Source of the DNA: Hyperoodon ampullatus
Lineage: Eukaryota; Chordata; Mammalia; Artiodactyla; Ziphiidae
Reading direction: 5' to 3'
DNA length: 64,000 nucleotides
NCBI GenBank assembly: GCA_949752795.1
Contig: CATKHW010000549.1
Span: forward strand, 806,001 to 870,000
A program made the translations under genes and the position numbers. The notes beneath the pieces were generated by a model that was given only the letters and a program-made list of their open reading frames with translations, was not told the DNA's origin and made no database searches. Positions 10,434-22,606 of this stretch are shown one piece after another (the first letter of the stretch is position 1; every line of letters starts with the position of its first letter).

Positions 10434-12172
10434 AAACATGGCAGCGAGAATCAGCTCAAACACACTATAAAAAGGAATTTCAAAAACAAAACAAAAAAAC
10501 TGGGAAATTCTTTACAATTCCTTCAGGGTCTCTGATGAAAGCTGGAATGACCCTATCTACAACGACAGCTGGATGTGGCATAAGGAGGGACACTTGGGAC
10601 TGAGACGATTGGTGAGATTGGGTGAGCAAATGCTGACCCTTTAAAGCAATAATGCATGGCACCCATTCCATGGGTCCGAACTCTCCAGGTTGAAGGGAAT
10701 ATTACTACAGCTATAACATGCGCGGGAAACCTAGGGAACGGACACACTGTGAATACGAAAGGTTTCTAAAACTCAACGAATAGTCCCTCTCCTGGTGCTC
10801 CGGTTTGAGTTTCCGTCTGCTTTACTATCAACCTCCCAACTTGGAGAGACAGCCCCTTTAACCTCTTGGTTCGCACAGGTTGCCAATTTGGCAGAGGATG
10901 AAAGGGAAGAGGGAGAACCAATGAGAGAGTAGCTGTTAGGCATTTGGACGGGCACATATCACGGTAATTTCCCGGCAGGAAGAAGAATTAACCAAATTCT
11001 CAGCCACCCACCGGGAACCAGTATAGGTCCTGAACCAAAATTTTGGACTTGCGGTCAGCTCACCAAAAACGAGTTGAAAAATGGAGCTCAGGGGCACAGC
11101 AATTCACAAACTGGCCGAGTAATAAAGGACAACTATCGTCCAAAAATCTGTTGAGGGAAGGCAACGAGGCGGACTTGAAAGCGAGGCAGAATAGCAGGAA
11201 ACAGATTTCAAGAGGTACGTTGGAATCGCCTTTAAAGCACAGGAAGAGGGGCACAACTTCGACAATGATGCACTTGGCCAAAAAGGGCGTATGCGTTTTC
11301 TCCTGAATATATTCAGGAGAAAACGCATACGCCCTTTTTGGCCAAGCAAGCAAGCGGGCAATGCAAATCTGCACTACAAAGAAGTATCACTTCCCACCGG
11401 TCAAAAGGGACATCCACAAAATGTGTAAGAACAAGAAAGGCAAGACAAGCCCTGGAGAACAGGGAGCCTTGTTATGCTGATGGGCGGGATGTAAATTGCC
11501 AACTGCCTCTCTGGAGGAGTGCATTCTGTTCCCTAAAACAAGTAAAGAACAGAGCTACAGAGCCAAGGGCACTACCAGTCTAGGGAATATACCTTGGGAA
11601 AACTGAAAATCAATAAGACAGAGCCACCCCAAAATTTAGGGCTGCACTGCATACAAGGACCTCAACTTGGATACACCTTAAGTATCCCAGAAAATATAAA
11701 CATGGTTCAAAAAATTGTGGTACTTACGTACGATGGAATATCCCTCAGCCATGAAATCAATGTCATAAGACCAGTAGCAACAAAATGGGTGGATTCAGGT
11801 ACGATGATTCTAAGTGAAATAAGTCACACAGAAAAAGAAACTTATCATATGATATCACTTATGAAGATCCTGTAAACATGGCTACACTTGAACTGAGTTA
11901 GGAAAGAGAACAGTGTCTCACATTTAGAAAATACACTTATACCTGCTTAAGGGGGAAGGAGAGGTGGGGTGATGCATAAAACCAGAGTTTGATATAAGCA
12001 CAGGTACCGTTCCAAAAACCAACTATGGAATAGACAAGACCTACACCGTCCTCAGTGAAAGGGACTCAAAACCCCATATTTCCCGCAGAGGAAAGTATCT
12101 GACTAGTAAGAATCTTAAAACCTATGTATTGATATGTCTCCGTAAGGGAATCAAGTGTGTCTAGACTGGCAT
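10434..12172 (+). repeat. Satellite monomer M7 (type A, 1,739 bp)
   Basis: M5-like through CATATGAT near 11,846, then switches to other states (private AAAATACACTTATACC near 11,927, GGAGAGG, TCTCCG), so it looks recombinant near monomer position 1,490. Palindrome 11,273-11,346 is perfect. Confidence 0.97.
11273..11346. repeat. 74-bp palindrome (M7), perfect
   Basis: Identical to the M1 palindrome. Confidence 0.97.
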
Positions 12173-13911
12173 AAACATGGCAGCGAGAATCAGCTCAAAC
12201 CCACTATAAAAAGGAATTTCAAAAACAAAACAAAAAAACTGGGAAATTCTTTACAATTCCTTCAGGGTCTCTGATGAAAGCTGGAATGACCCTATCTACA
12301 AAGACAGCTGGATGTGGCATAAGGAGGGACACTTGGGACTGAGACGATTGGTGAGATTGGGTGAGCAAATGCAGACCCTTTAAAGCAATAATGCATGGCA
12401 CCCATTTCATGGGTCCGAACTCTCCAGGTTGAAGGGAATATTACTACAGCTATAACATGTGCGGGAAACCTAGAGAACGGACACACTGTGAATACGAAAG
12501 GTTTCTAAAACTCAACGAATAGTCCCTCTCCTGGTGCTCCGGTTTGACTTTCCGTCTGCTTTACTATCAACCTCCCAACTTGGAGAGACAGCCCCTTTAA
12601 CCTCTTGGTTCGCACAGGTTGGCAATTTGGCAGAGGATGAAAGGGAAGAGGGAGAATCAATGAGAGAGTAGCTGTTAGGCATTTGGACGGGCACATATCA
12701 CTGTAATTTCCCGGCAGGAAGAAGAATTAACCAAATTCTCAGCCACCCACCGGGAACCAGTATAGTTCCTGAACCAAAATTTTGGACTTGCGGTCAGCTC
12801 ACCAAAAACGAGTTGAAAAATGGAGCTCAGGGGCACAGCAATTCACAAACTGGCCGAGTAATAAAGGACAACTATCGTCCAAAAATCTGTTGAGGGAAGG
12901 CAACGAGGCGGACTTGAAAGCGAGGCAGAATAGCAGGAAACAGATTTCAAGAGGTACGTTGGAATCGCCTTTAAAGCACAGGAAGAGGGGCACAACTTCG
13001 GCAATGATGCACTTGGCCAAAAAGGGTGTATGCGTTTTCTCCTGAATATATTCAGGAGAAAACGCATACGCCCTTTTTGGCCAAGCAAGCAAGCGGGCAA
13101 TGCAAATCTTCACTACAAAGAAGTATCACTTCCCACCGGTCAAAAGGGACATCCACAAAATGTGTAAGAACAAGAAAGGCAAGACAGGCCCTGGAGAACA
13201 GGGAGCCTTGTTATGCTGATGGGCGTGATGTAAATTGCCAACTGCCTCTCTGGAGGAGTGCATTCTGTTCCCTAAAACAAGTAAAGAACAGAGCTACAGA
13301 GCCAAGGGCACTACCAGTCTAGGGAATATACCTTGGGAAAACTGAAAATCAATAAGACAGAGCCACCCCAAAATTTAGGGCTGCACTGCATACAAGGACC
13401 TCAACTTGGATACACCTTAAGTATCCCAGAAAATATAAACATGGTTCAAAAAATTGTGGTACTTACGTACGATGGAATATCCCTCATCCATGAAATCAAT
13501 GTCATAAGACCAGTAGCAACAAAATGGGTGGATTCAGGTACGATTATTCTAAGTGAAATAAGTCACACAGAAAAAGAAACTTATCATAAGATATCACTTA
13601 TGAAGATCCTGTAAACATGGCTACACTTGAACTGAGTTAGGAAAGAGAACAGTGTCTCACATTTAGAAAACACTCTTATACCTGCTTAAGGGGGAAGGAG
13701 AGGTGGGGTGATGCATAAAACCAGAGTTTGATATAAGCACAGGTACCGTTCCAAAAACCAACTATGGAATAGACAAGACCTACACCGTCCTCAGTGAAAG
13801 GGACTCAAAACCCCATATTTCCCGCAGAGGAAAATACCTGACTAGTAAGAATCTTAAAACCTATGTATTGATATGTCTCCGTAAGGGAATCAAGTGTGTC
13901 TAGACTGGCAT
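12173..13911 (+). repeat. Satellite monomer M8 (type A, 1,739 bp)
   Basis: Left half has CATTTCATGGG as in M6 and M13. From about 12,990 it shares TTCGGCAATG, AATCTTCAC, GGGCGTGATG and CGATTATTC with M9 only, so M8 and M9 form a recent local duplication. Palindrome 13,012-13,085 has one left-arm C-to-T change at a CpG. Confidence 0.97.
13012..13085. repeat. 74-bp palindrome (M8), one mismatch
   Basis: Left arm GGGTGTATG instead of GGGCGTATG, a CpG transition with the right arm unchanged. Confidence 0.96.
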
Positions 13912-15650
13912 AAACATGGCAGCGAGAATCAGCTCAAACCCACTATAAAAAGGAATTTCAAAAACAAAACAAAAAAACTGGGAAATTCTTTACAATTCCT
14001 TCAGGGTCTCTGATGAAAGCTGGAATGACCCTATCTACAACGACAGCTGGATGTGGCATAAGGAGGGACACTTGGGACTGAGACGATTGGTGAGATTGGG
14101 TGAGCAAATGCAGACCCTTTAAAGCAATAATGCATGGCACCCATTCCATGGGTCCGAACTCTCCAGGTTGAAGGGAATATTACTACAGTTATAACATGCG
14201 CGGGAAACCTAGGGAACGGACACACTGTGAATACGAAAGGATTCTAAAACTCAACGAATAGTCCCTCTCCTGGTGCTCCGGTTTGACTTTCCGTCTGCTT
14301 TACTATCAACCTCCCAACTTGGAGAGACAGCCCCTTTAACCTCTTGGTTCGCACAGGTTGCCAATTTGGCAGAGGATGAAAGGGAAGAGGGAGAACCAAT
14401 GAGAGAGTAGCTGTTAGGCATTTGGACGGGCACATATCACTGTAATTTCCCGGCAGGAAGAAGAATTAACCAAATTCTCAGCCACCCACCGGGAACCAGT
14501 ATAGGTCCTGAACCAAAATTTTGGACTTGCGGTCAGCTCACCAAAAACGAGTTGAAAAATGGAGCTCAGGGGCACAGCAATTCACAAACTGGCCGAGTAA
14601 TAAAGGACAACTATCGTCCAAAAATCTGTTGAGGGAAGGCAACGAGGCGGACTTGAAAGCGAGGCAGAATAGCAGGAAACAGATTTCAAGAGGTACGTTG
14701 GAATCGCCTTTAAAGCACAGGAAGAGGGGCACAACTTCGGCAATGATGCACTTGGCCAAAAAGGGCGTATGCGTTTTCTCCTGAATATATTCAGGAGAAA
14801 ACGCATACGCCCTTTTTGGCCAAGCAAGCAAGCGGGCAATGCAAATCTTCACTACAAAGAAGTATCACTTCCCACCGGTCAAAAGGGACATCCACAAAAT
14901 GTGTAAGAACAAGAAAGGCAAGACAGGCCCTGGAGAACAGGGAGCCTTGTTATGCTGATGGGCGTGATGTAAATTGCCAACTGCCTCTCTGGAGGAGTGC
15001 ATTCTGTTCCCTAAAACAAGTAAAGAACAGAGCTACAGAGCCAAGGGCACTACCAGTCTAGGGAATATACCTTGGGAAAACTGAAAATCAATAAGACAGA
15101 GCCACCCCAAAATTTAGGGCTGCACTGCATACAAGGACCTCAACTTGGATACACCTTAAGTATCCCAGAAAATATAAACATGGTTCAAAAAATTGTGGTA
15201 CTTACGTACGATGGAATATCCCTCAGCCATGAAATCAATGTCATAAGACCAGTAGCAACAAAATGGGTGGATTCAGGTACGATTATTCTAAGTGAAATAA
15301 GTCACACAGAAAAAGAAACTTATCATAAGATATCACTTATGAAGATCCTGTAAACATGGCTACACTTGAACTGAGTTAGGAAAGAGAACAGTGTCTCACA
15401 TTTAGAAAACACTCTTATACCTGCTTAAGGGGGAAGGAGAGGTGGGGTGATGCATAAAACCAGAGTTTGATATAAGCACAGGTACCGTTCCAAAAACCAA
15501 CTATGGAATAGACAAGACCTACACCGTCCTCAGTGAAAGGGACTCAAAACCCCATATTTCCCGCAGAGGAAAATACCTGACTAGTAAGAATCTTAAAACC
15601 TATGTATTGATATGTCTCCGTAAGGGAATCAAGTGTGTCTAGACTGGCAT
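13912..15650 (+). repeat. Satellite monomer M9 (type A, 1,739 bp)
   Basis: Left half resembles M3 and M10 (ACAGTTATAAC, CTAGGGAAC). Right half is the M8 sibling (GGGCGTGATG, CGATTATTC). Private GGATTCTAAAAC near 14,239. Palindrome 14,751-14,824 is perfect. Confidence 0.97.
14751..14824. repeat. 74-bp palindrome (M9), perfect
   Basis: Identical to the M1 palindrome. Confidence 0.97.
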
Positions 15651-17388
15651 AAACATGGCAGCGAGAATCAGCTCAAACCCACTATAAAAAGGAATTTCAA
15701 AAACAAAACAAAAAAACTGGGAAATTCTTTACAATTCCTTCAGGGTCTCTGATGAAAGCTGGAATGACCCTATCTACAACGACAGCTGGATGTGGCATAA
15801 GGAGGGACACTTGGGACTGAGACAATTGGTGAGATTGGGTGAGCAAATGCAGACCCTTTAAAGCAATAATGCATGGCACCCATTCCATGGGTCCGAACTC
15901 TCCAGGTTGAAGGGAATATTACTACAGTTATAACATGCGCGGGAAACCTAGGGAACGGACACACTGTGAATACGAAAGGTTTCTAAAACTCAACGAATAG
16001 TCCCTCTCCTGGTGCTCCGGTTTGACTTTCCGTCTGCTTTACTATCAACCTCCCAACTTGGAGAGACAGCCCCTTTAACCTCTTGGTTCGCACAGGTTGC
16101 CAATTTGGCAGAGGATGAAAGGGAAGAGGGAGAACCAATGAGAGAGTAGCTGTTAGGCATTTGGACGGGCACATATCACTGTAATTTCCCGGCAGGAAGA
16201 AGAATTAACCAAATTCTCAGCCACCCACCGGGAACCAGTATAGGTCCTGAACCAAAATTTTGGACTTGCGGTCAGCTCACCAAAAACGAGTTGAAAAATG
16301 GAGCTCAGGGGCACAGCAATTCACAAACTGGCCGAGTAATAAAGGACAACTATCGTCCAAAAATCTGTTGAGGGAAGGCAACGAGGCGGACTTGAAAGCG
16401 AGGCAGAATAGCAGGAAACAGATTTCAAGAGGTACGTTGGAATCGCCTTTAAAGCACAGGAAGAGGGGCACAACTTCGACAATGATGCACTTGGCCAAAA
16501 AGGGCGTATGCGTTTTCTCCTGAATATATTTAGGAGAAAACGCATACGCCCTTTTTGGCCAAGCAAGCAAGCGGGCAATGCAAATCTGCACTACAAAGAA
16601 GTATCACTTCCCACCGGTCAAAAGGGCATCCACAAAATGTGTAAGAACAAGAAAGGCAAGACAGGCCCTGGAGAACAGGGAGCCTTGTTATGCTGATGGG
16701 CGGGATGTAAATTGCCAACTGCCTCTCTGGAGGAGTGCATTCTGTTCCCTAAAACAAGTAAAGAACAGAGCTACAGAGCCAAGGGCACTACCAGTCTAGG
16801 GAATATACCTTGGGAAAACTGAAAATCAATAAGACAGAGCCACCCCAAAATTTAGGGCTGCACTGCATACAAGGACCTCAACTTGGATACACCTTAAGTA
16901 TCCCAGAAGATATAAACATGGTTCAAAAAATTGTGGTAATTACGTACGATGGAATATCCCTCAGCCATGAAATCAATGTCATAAGACCAGTAGCAGCAAA
17001 ATGGGTGGATTCAGGTACGATGATTCTAAGTGAAATAAGTCACAGAGAAAAAGAAACTTATCATAAGATATCACTTATGAAGATCCTGTAAACATGGCTA
17101 CACTTGAACTGAGTTAGGAAAGAGAACAGTGTCTCACATTTAGAAAACACTCTTATACCTGCTTAAGGGGGAAGGAGAGGTGGGGTGATGCATAAAACCA
17201 GAGTTTGATATAAGCACAGGTACGGTTCCAAAAACCAACTATGGAATAGAGAAGACCTACACCGTCCTCAGTGAAAGGGACTCAAAACCCCATATTTCCC
17301 GCAGAGGAAAATATCTGACTAGTAAGAATCTTAAAACCTATGTATTGATATGTCTCCGTAAGGGAATCAAGTGTGTCTAGACTGGCAT
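15651..17388 (+). repeat. Satellite monomer M10 (type A, 1,738 bp)
   Basis: Shares the one-base deletion AAAGGGCATCC (near 16,621) and GTAATTACG with M3, about 12.17 kb upstream. Private TACGGTTCC near 17,221. Palindrome 16,490-16,563 has one mismatch (ATTTAGGAG). Confidence 0.97.
16490..16563. repeat. 74-bp palindrome (M10), one mismatch
   Basis: Right arm reads ATTTAGGAG instead of ATTCAGGAG. Confidence 0.96.
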
Positions 17389-19127
17389 AAACATGGCAGC
17401 GAGAATCAGCTCAAACCCACTATAAAAAGGAATTTCAAAAACAAAACAAAAAGACTGGGAAATTCTTTACAATTCCTTCAGGGTCTCTGATGAAAGCTGG
17501 AATGACCCTATCTACAACGACAGCTGGATGTGGCATAAGGAGGGACACTTGGGACTGAGACGATTGGTGAGATTGGGTGAGCAAATGCAGACCCTTTAAA
17601 GCAATAATGCATGGCACCCATTCCATGGGTCCGAACTCTCCAGGTTGAAGGGAATATTACTACAGCTATAACATGTGCGGGAAACCTAGAGAACGGACAC
17701 ACTGTGAATACGAAAGGTTTCTAAAACTCAACGAATAGTCCCTCTCCTGGTGCTCCGGTTTGAGTTTCCGTCTGCTTTACTATCAACCTCCCAACTTGGA
17801 GAGACAGCCCCTTTAACCTCTTGGTTCGCACAGGTTGCCAATTTGGCAGAGGATGAAAGGGAAGAGGGAGAACCAATGAGAGAGTAGCTGTTAGGCATTT
17901 GGACGGGCACATATCACTGTAATTTCCCGGCAGGAAGAAGAATTAACCAAATTCTCAGCCACCCACCGGGAACCAGTATAGGTCCTGAACCAAAATTTTG
18001 GACTTGCGGTCAGCTCACCAAAAACGAGTTGAAAAATGGAGCTCAGGGGCACAGCTATTCACAAACTGGCCGAGTAATAAAGGACAACTATCGTCCAAAA
18101 ATCTGTTGAGGGAAGGCAACGAGGCGGACTTGAAAGCGAGGCAGAATAGCAGGAAACAGATTTCAAGAGGTACGTTGGAATCGCCTTTAAAGCACAGGAA
18201 GAGGGGCACAACTTCGACAATGATGCACTTGGCCAAAAAGGGCGTATGCGTTTTCTCCTGAATATATTCAGGAGAAAACGCATACGCCCTTTTTGGCCAA
18301 GCAAGCAAGCGGGCAATGCAAATCTGCACTACAAAGAAGTATCACTTCCCACCGGTCAAAAGGGACATCCACAAAATGTGTAAGAACAAGAAAGGCAAGA
18401 CAGGCCCTGGAGAACAGGGAGCCTTGTTATGCTGATGGGCGGGATGTAAATTGCCAACTGCCTCTCTGGAGGAGTGCATTCTGTTCCCTAAAACAAGTAA
18501 AGAACAGAGCTACAGAGCCAAGGGCACTACCAGTCTAGGGAATATACCTTGGGAAAACTGAAAATCAATAAGACAGAGCCACCCCAAAATTTAGGGCTGC
18601 ACTGCATACAAGGACCTCAACTTGGATACACCTTAAGTATCCCAGAAAATATAAACATGGTTCAAAAAATTGTGGTAATTACGTACGATGGAATATCCCT
18701 CAGCCATGAAATCAATGTCATAAGACCAGTAGCAGCAAAATGGGTGGATTCAGGTACGATGATTCTAAGTGAAATAAGTCACAGAGAAAAAGAAACTTAT
18801 CATAAGATATCACTTATGAAGATCCTGTAAACATGGCTACACTTGAACTGAGTTAGGAAAGAGAACAGTGTCTCACATTTAGAAAACACTCTTATACCTG
18901 CTTAAGGGGGAAGGAGAGGTGGGGTGATGCATAAAACCAGAGTTTGATATAAGCACAGGTACCGTTCCAAAAACCAACTATGGAATAGAGAAGACCTACA
19001 CCGTCCTCAGTGAAAGGGACTCAAAACCCCATATTTCCCGCAGAGGAAAATATCTGACTAGTAAGAATCTTAAAACCTATGTATTGATATGTCTCCGTAA
19101 GGGAATCAAGTGTGTCTAGACTGGCAT
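17389..19127 (+). repeat. Satellite monomer M11 (type A, 1,739 bp)
   Basis: Private AAAAAGACTGGG near 17,449. AGCTATTCAC near 18,053 is otherwise seen only in M16, making an M11-like copy the best visible relative of the A-type segment in M16. Palindrome 18,228-18,301 is perfect. Confidence 0.97.
18228..18301. repeat. 74-bp palindrome (M11), perfect
   Basis: Identical to the M1 palindrome. Confidence 0.97.
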
Positions 19128-20867
19128 AAACATGGCAGCGAGAATCAGCTCAAACCCACTATAAAAAGGAATTTCAAAAACAAAACAAAAAAACTGGGAA
19201 ATTCTTTACAATTCCTTCAGGGTCTCTGATGAAAGCTGGAATGACCCTATCTACAACGACAGCTGGATGTGGCATAAGGAGGGACACTTGGGACTGAGAC
19301 GATTGGTGAGATTGGGTGAGCAAATGCTGACCCTTTAAAGCAATAATGCATGGCACCCATTCCATGGGTCCGAACTCTCCAGGTTGAAGGGAATATTACT
19401 ACAGCTATAACATGCACGGGAAACCTAGGGAACGGACACACTGTGAATACGAAAGGTTTCTAAAACTCAACGAATAGTCCCTCTCCTGGTGCTCCGGTTT
19501 GACTTTCCGTCTGCTTTACTATCAACCTCCCAACTTGGAGAGACAGCCCCTTTAACCTCTTGGTTCGCACAGGTTGCCAATTTGGCAGAGGATGAAAGGG
19601 AAGAGGGAGAACCAATGAGAGAGTAGCTGTTAGGCATTTGGACGGGCACATATCACGGTAATTTCCCGGCAGGAAGAAGAATTAAACCAAATTCTCAGCC
19701 ACCCACCGGGAACCAGTATAGTTCCTGAACCAAAATTTTGGACTTGCGGTCAGCTCACCGAAAACGAGTTGAAAAATGGAGCTCAGGGGCACAGCAATTC
19801 ACAAACTGGCCGAGTAATAAAGGACAACTATCGTCCAAAAATCTGTTGAGGGAAGGCAACGAGGCGGACTTGAAAGCGAGGCAGAATAGCAGGAAACAGA
19901 TTTCAAGAGGTACGTTGGAATCGCCTTTAAAGCACAGGAAGAGGGGCACAACTTCGACAATGATGCACTTGGCCAAAAAGGGCGTATGCGTTTTCTCCTG
20001 AATATATTCAGGAGAAAACGCATACGCCCTTTTTGGCCAAGCAAGCAAGCGGGCAATGCAAATCGGCACTACAAAGAAGTATCACTTCCCACCGGTCAAA
20101 AGGGACATCCACAAAATGTGTAACAACAAGAAAGGCAAGACAAGCCCTGGAGAACAGGGAGCCTTGTTATGCTGATGGGCGGGATGTAAATTGCCAACTG
20201 CCTCTCTGGAGGAGTGCATTCTGTTCCCTAAAACAAGTAAAGAACAGAGCTACAGAGCCAAGGGCACTACCAGTCTAGGGAATATACCTTGGGAAAACTG
20301 AAAATCAATAAGACAGAGCCACCCCAAAATTTAGGGCTGCACTGCATACAAGGACCTCAACTTGGATACACCTTAAGTATCCAAGAAAATATAAACATGG
20401 TTCAAAAAATTGTGGTACTTACGTACGATGGAATATCCCTCAGCCATGAAATCAATGTCATAAGACCAGTAGCAACAAAATGGGTGGATTCAGGTACGAT
20501 GATTCTAAGTGAAATAAGTCACACAGAAAAAGAAACTTATCATATGATATCACTTATGAAGATCCTGTAAACATGGCTACACTTGAACTGAGTTAGGAAA
20601 GAGAACAGTGTCTCACATTTAGAAAACACTCTTTTACCTGCTTAAGGGGGAAGGAAAGGTGGGGTGATGCATAAAACCAGAGTTTGATATAAGCACAGGT
20701 ACCGTTCCAAAAACCAACTATGGAATAGACAAGAACTACACCGTCCTCAGTGAAAGGGACTCAAAACCCCATATTTCCCGCAGAGGAAAGTGTCTGACTA
20801 GTAAGAATCTTAAAACCTATGTATTGATATGTCTCTGTAAGGGAATCAAGTGTGTCTAGACTGGCAT
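19128..20867 (+). repeat. Satellite monomer M12 (type A, 1,740 bp)
   Basis: M5-type haplotype (CTGACC, CACGGTAATTT, ACAAGCCC, CATATGAT, CTTTTACC) seven monomers after M5. Private one-base insertion in ATTAAACCAAA near 19,682, plus CACCGAAAACG and GTAACAACAAG. Palindrome 19,968-20,041 is perfect. Confidence 0.97.
19968..20041. repeat. 74-bp palindrome (M12), perfect
   Basis: Identical to the M1 palindrome. Confidence 0.97.
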
Positions 20868-22606
20868 AAACATGGCAGCGAGAATCAGCTCAAACCCACT
20901 ATAAAAAGGAATTTCAAAAACAAAACAAAAAAACTGGGAAATTCTTTACAATTCCTTCAGGGTCTCTGATGAAAGCTGGAATGACCCTATCTACAACGAC
21001 AGCTGGATGTGGCATAAGGAGGGACACTTGGGACTGAGACGATTGGTGAGATTGGGTGAGCAAATGCAGACCCTTTAAAGCAATAATGCATGGCACCCAT
21101 TTCATGGGTCCGAACTCTCCAGGTTGAAGGGAATATTACTACAGCTATAACATGTGCGGGAAACCTAGAGAACGGACACACTGTGAATACGAAAGGTTTC
21201 TAAAACTCAACGAATAGTCCCTCTCCTGGTGCTCCGGTTTGACTTTCCGTCTGCTTTACTATCAACCTCCCAACTTGGAGAGACAGCCCCTTTAACCTCT
21301 TGGTTCGCACAGGTTGCCAATTTGGCAGAGGATGAAAGGGAAGAGGGAGAACCAATGAGAGAGTAGCTGTTAGGCATTTGGACGGGCACATATCACTGTA
21401 ATTTCCCGGCAGGAAGAAGAATTAACCAAATTCTCAGCCACCCACCGGGAACCAGTATAGGTCCTGAACCAAAATTTTGGACTTGCGGTCAGCTCACCAA
21501 AAACGAGTTGAAAAATGGAGCTCAGGGGCACAGCAATTCACAAACTGGCCGAGTAATAAAGGACAACTATCGTCCAAAAATCTGTTGAGGGAAGGCAACG
21601 AGGCGGACTTGAAAGCGAGGCAGAATAGCAGGAAACAGATTTCAAGAGGTACGTTGGAATCGCCTTTAAAGCACAGGAAGAGGGGCACAACTTCGACAAT
21701 GATGCACTTGGCCAAAAAGGGCGTATGCGTTTTCTCCTGAATATATTCAGGAGAAAACGCATACGCCCTTTTTGGCCAAGCAAGCAAGCGGGCAATGCAA
21801 ATCTGCACTACAAAGAAGTATCACTTCCCAGCAGTCAAAAGGGACATCCACAAAATGTGTAAGAACAAGAAAGGCAAGACAGGCCCTGGAGAACAGGGAG
21901 CCTTGTTATGCTGATGGGCGGGATGTAAATTGCCAACTGCCTCTCTGGAGGAGTGCATTCTGTTCCCTAAAACAAGTAAAGAACAGAGCTACAGAGCCAA
22001 GGGCACTACCAGTCTAGGGAATATACCTTGGGAAAACTGAAAATCAATAAGACAGAGCCACCCCAAAATTTAGGGCTGCACTGCATACAAGGACCTCAAC
22101 TTGGATACACCTTAAGTATCCCAGAAAATATAAACATGGTTCAAAAAATTGTGGTACTTACGTACGATGGAATATCCCTCAGCCATGAAATCAATGTCAT
22201 AAGACCAGTAGCAGCAAAATGGGTGGATTCAGGTACGATGATTCTAAGTGAAATAAGTCACAGAGAAAAAGAAACTTATCATAAGATATCACTTATGAAG
22301 ATCCTGTAAACATGGCTACACTTGAACTGAGTTAGGAAAGAGAACAGTGTCTCACATTTAGAAAACACTCTTATGCCTGCTTAAGGGGGAAGGAGAGGTG
22401 GGGTGATGCATAAAACCAGAGTTTGATATAAGCACAGGTATCGTTCCAAAAACCAACTATGGAATAGACAAGACCTACACCTTCCTCAGTGAAAGGGACT
22501 CAAAGCCCCATATTTCCCGCAGAGGAATATATCTGACTAGTAAGAATCTTAAAACCTATGTATTGATATGTCTCCGTAAGGGAATCAAGTGTGTCTAGAC
22601 TGGCAT
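20868..22606 (+). repeat. Satellite monomer M13 (A-to-B transition, 1,739 bp)
   Basis: Type A, M6-like (CATTTCATGGG, CATGTGCGG) until about 22,260. From CTTATGCCTGC near 22,371 it shows B states (CCTTCCTC, GAATATATCTG). GGTATCGTTCC and CAAAGCCCC in its tail recur at the end of M16. Palindrome 21,707-21,780 is perfect. Confidence 0.96.
21707..21780. repeat. 74-bp palindrome (M13), perfect
   Basis: Identical to the M1 palindrome. Confidence 0.97.

Larger units (their letters stand above)
1..22372 (+). repeat. Subarray A (homogeneous monomers M1-M13)
   Basis: Monomers here share diagnostic states such as ATAAGGAGGGACAC, GGGTCCGAACTC, CCTCTTGGTTC, GTTGCCAATTT, GTGTAAGAACAAG, GCATTCTGTTCC and CACTGCATACAAGG. 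They differ from each other by only about 1-2 percent by eye. The right edge is inside M13: the last clear A state is CACAGAG near 22,260 and the first B state is CTTATGCCTGC near 22,373. Confidence 0.85.
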
